Assembly: GCA_049999805.1 (NCBI GenBank)
Contig: JBNGIO010006370.1
Span: 373,212 to 437,211 of the forward strand
From: Folioceros fuciformis
Lineage: Eukaryota > Anthocerotophyta > Anthocerotopsida > Anthocerotales
Direction: 5' to 3'
DNA: 64,000 nt
Position 1 is the stretch's first letter. Every line of letters begins with the position of its first letter. The notes beneath the pieces were generated by a model. The model was not told the DNA's origin, ran no database searches, and saw only the letters and a program-made list of their open reading frames with translations. Shown here in pieces: positions 62,901-64,000 of the stretch. The position numbers and the translations under genes were made by a program.

Positions 62901-63524
62901 AACCAATGTGCACGCCTCAACATGCTTCCAGCACAGATCATTACCTTTGCCGTAACAAACTCTACACTGCTTTTATAGTTCACGAGGTGGGTGGGCCTGA
63001 AAACAATGTCCATCGTTGCACTAGTTCCTGGGCTCAGCCTGGCAGGCTCCTTGAACTCCATGAGAAAATGTGGCGATGCAGGAGGCTTCCACTGAAAGGT
63101 CTGTCGATCATTTGACAACACCGCCCCCCGTCCCCGCTATTACACAAATGGTCTTGAAGGCACAAAAATATACACAGTGCGAGCCTCTCAAAAGTGTTAG
63201 CAATACCAGCGTCCGCCTGCCCACGTTCTTAATCACAAAACTTTTCCTGTTCTTCTCTCCAGGGTACCAGTGCCGCCATTCTAAGTAAGTGGGGCATTCG
63301 ATGCCCAGCTGCATCCTTCTCAGGAACTTGGTGGGATAATTCAGTGCCTTCACGTACAAATGCCTCTTTGGCAGATACACAGTCTCCGTGGGCCCCAGGG
63401 GCGCATAAAACTTCTTGTCCTCCTCTTTCACTTGTGACATCCGTCTCCTGAGGTCCTCCAACTCCATGATCCCACTTTGCCTCTCCATCTCCCCTGACAA
63501 CGACTTCCTCCGCTCTGCCTCCAT
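56970..63524 (-). CDS. CFAP65: CFAP65-like cilia- and flagella-associated protein (multi-ASH/MSP domain), multi-exon
   Basis: The Met at 63524 begins MEAERRKSLSGEMERQ, then LGIECPTYLEWRHWYPGEKN and KSFVIKNVGRRTLVL, which match the opening of CFAP65 (CCDC108). Large exons follow at about 63121-62950, 62830-62545, 62390-62108, 62003-60405, 60290-59960 and 59864-56970, separated by short introns. The protein is a chain of immunoglobulin-like ASH/MSP modules (FGYCTVNEFTDKKY, FPVLSLSPGALVFGHV, VTISTFSMDFGSLELGDTVA, YCDFIGTCFKETLRQP). The C-terminal ~250 residues are helical and charged. CFAP65 belongs to the central apparatus of motile axonemes and is needed for sperm motility in animals and algae. 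Its presence fits a plant with swimming sperm. Exact exon borders were not all resolved. Confidence 0.8.
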
Positions 63525-64000
63525 CTCTTAAAGATCCCGCCTCACGAAAACGTAAAAAAATGAATTTCCCCGCCACTGCTGGTCAGTCGTCAGCAGTCCA
63601 CAAGGGTGGAGCCAGTCCTTCCATGACAAGGCCCGTGTGCATCCATCTCCACAGACCTTAGCAAACTGAGGGCAGCAAACTGAGAACAGCAGTTGCATTC
63701 TTCATTGAAAAGGGACCAGGTGTCTGTCACAGCCAACCATATTCACATCAGATCATGAGCATGCGCCATGTGGTTGCTTGCTTGCTTGTCTGCTTGCTGC
63801 CGAACCGAACATCCATCGTGGAAGGGTGGCTGGTCTGCATATGCTCTGCCTTTCTCCTTGAACCCTAACAGTGTCTGGACTTTTAATTGGTCTGCCTATT
63901 GGTCCTGGTTTGGTCCTTTGTCTTCCAGCGCGCTCGTTTCAAGACAACACATACTCGCTCTAGACACCCAACTCGGTGGTGACGGGATGGAATTTACTCA
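63525..64000. promoter_or_regulatory. Upstream region of the CFAP65-like gene
   Basis: About 0.48 kb to the window end, expected to hold the 5' leader and promoter of the minus-strand CFAP65-like gene. A short tandem of gcttgcttgtctgcttgctg occurs near 63776-63798. No specific element is identified. Confidence 0.35.

Noticed and set aside
1-64000. tRNA or rRNA genes
   Set aside because: No convincing cloverleaf with A and B boxes or rRNA core was seen by eye; a tRNAscan run would be needed to exclude them.

Overview
The window is nuclear DNA of a seed-free land plant. Genes carry short spliceosomal introns (about 60 to 150 bp), and two assembly gaps of exactly 100 and 400 N are present. Three things narrow the source. 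First, there is a cluster of PPR proteins whose C-terminal deaminase-like domain is the DYW:KP variant (KKPAV.TIEV box, GRP or GRL end). That variant is tied to U-to-C organellar RNA editing and is known from hornworts, ferns and some lycophytes, not from mosses, Selaginella or seed plants. Second, a CFAP65-like axonemal gene implies motile sperm. Third, gene density is high, with about 18 genes in 64 kb. A hornwort fits best; Isoetes-like lycophytes or ferns remain possible.

Layout: 0.4-8.6 kb holds two intact DYW:KP PPR genes and one broken copy, all on +. 9.1-10.6 kb is an AT-rich pectinesterase gene. 11.2-18.2 kb, on -, has a DYW:KP tail fragment, a third intact DYW:KP gene, an internally duplicated DYW:KP fragment and an E-class PPR gene without DYW. 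19.0-21.0 kb (-) is a vicilin-like bicupin, divergent from a four-exon E-class PPR gene at 21.6-25.4 kb (+). 25.4-31.3 kb (-) holds an endonuclease/exonuclease/phosphatase protein, a short Vapyrin-like MSP-ankyrin protein and a bHLH140/aprataxin-like kinase-macro protein. 32.2-44.6 kb holds a TPR3-like protein, a PDI ending in KDEL, mitochondrial ATP synthase subunit g (-), inositol-pentakisphosphate 2-kinase and an IQD protein. 44.6-50.4 kb is AT-rich and gene-poor, with a Harbinger transposase relic, a fold-back element and a possible retroelement relic. 50.5-53.2 kb is a calcium-binding type II NAD(P)H dehydrogenase. 53.4-56.4 kb (-) is a third E-class PPR gene. 57.0-63.5 kb (-) is the CFAP65-like gene.

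The most notable signal is architectural. The intact DYW:KP proteins and the PPR-E protein at 21.6-25.4 kb share an N-terminal block that resembles the PDF motif of organellar single-stranded DNA-binding (OSB) proteins. In the PPR-E gene this block is split by introns; in the DYW:KP copies it is uninterrupted. This suggests editing factors with an extra nucleic-acid-binding module, and an intron-loss or retrocopy step in the spread of the DYW:KP family. The window also contains DYW-less E-class PPRs beside DYW-bearing ones, and several stages of decay of DYW:KP copies. All exon boundaries were placed by eye from splice signals and reading frame; homology calls are from memory of the families, without database searches.
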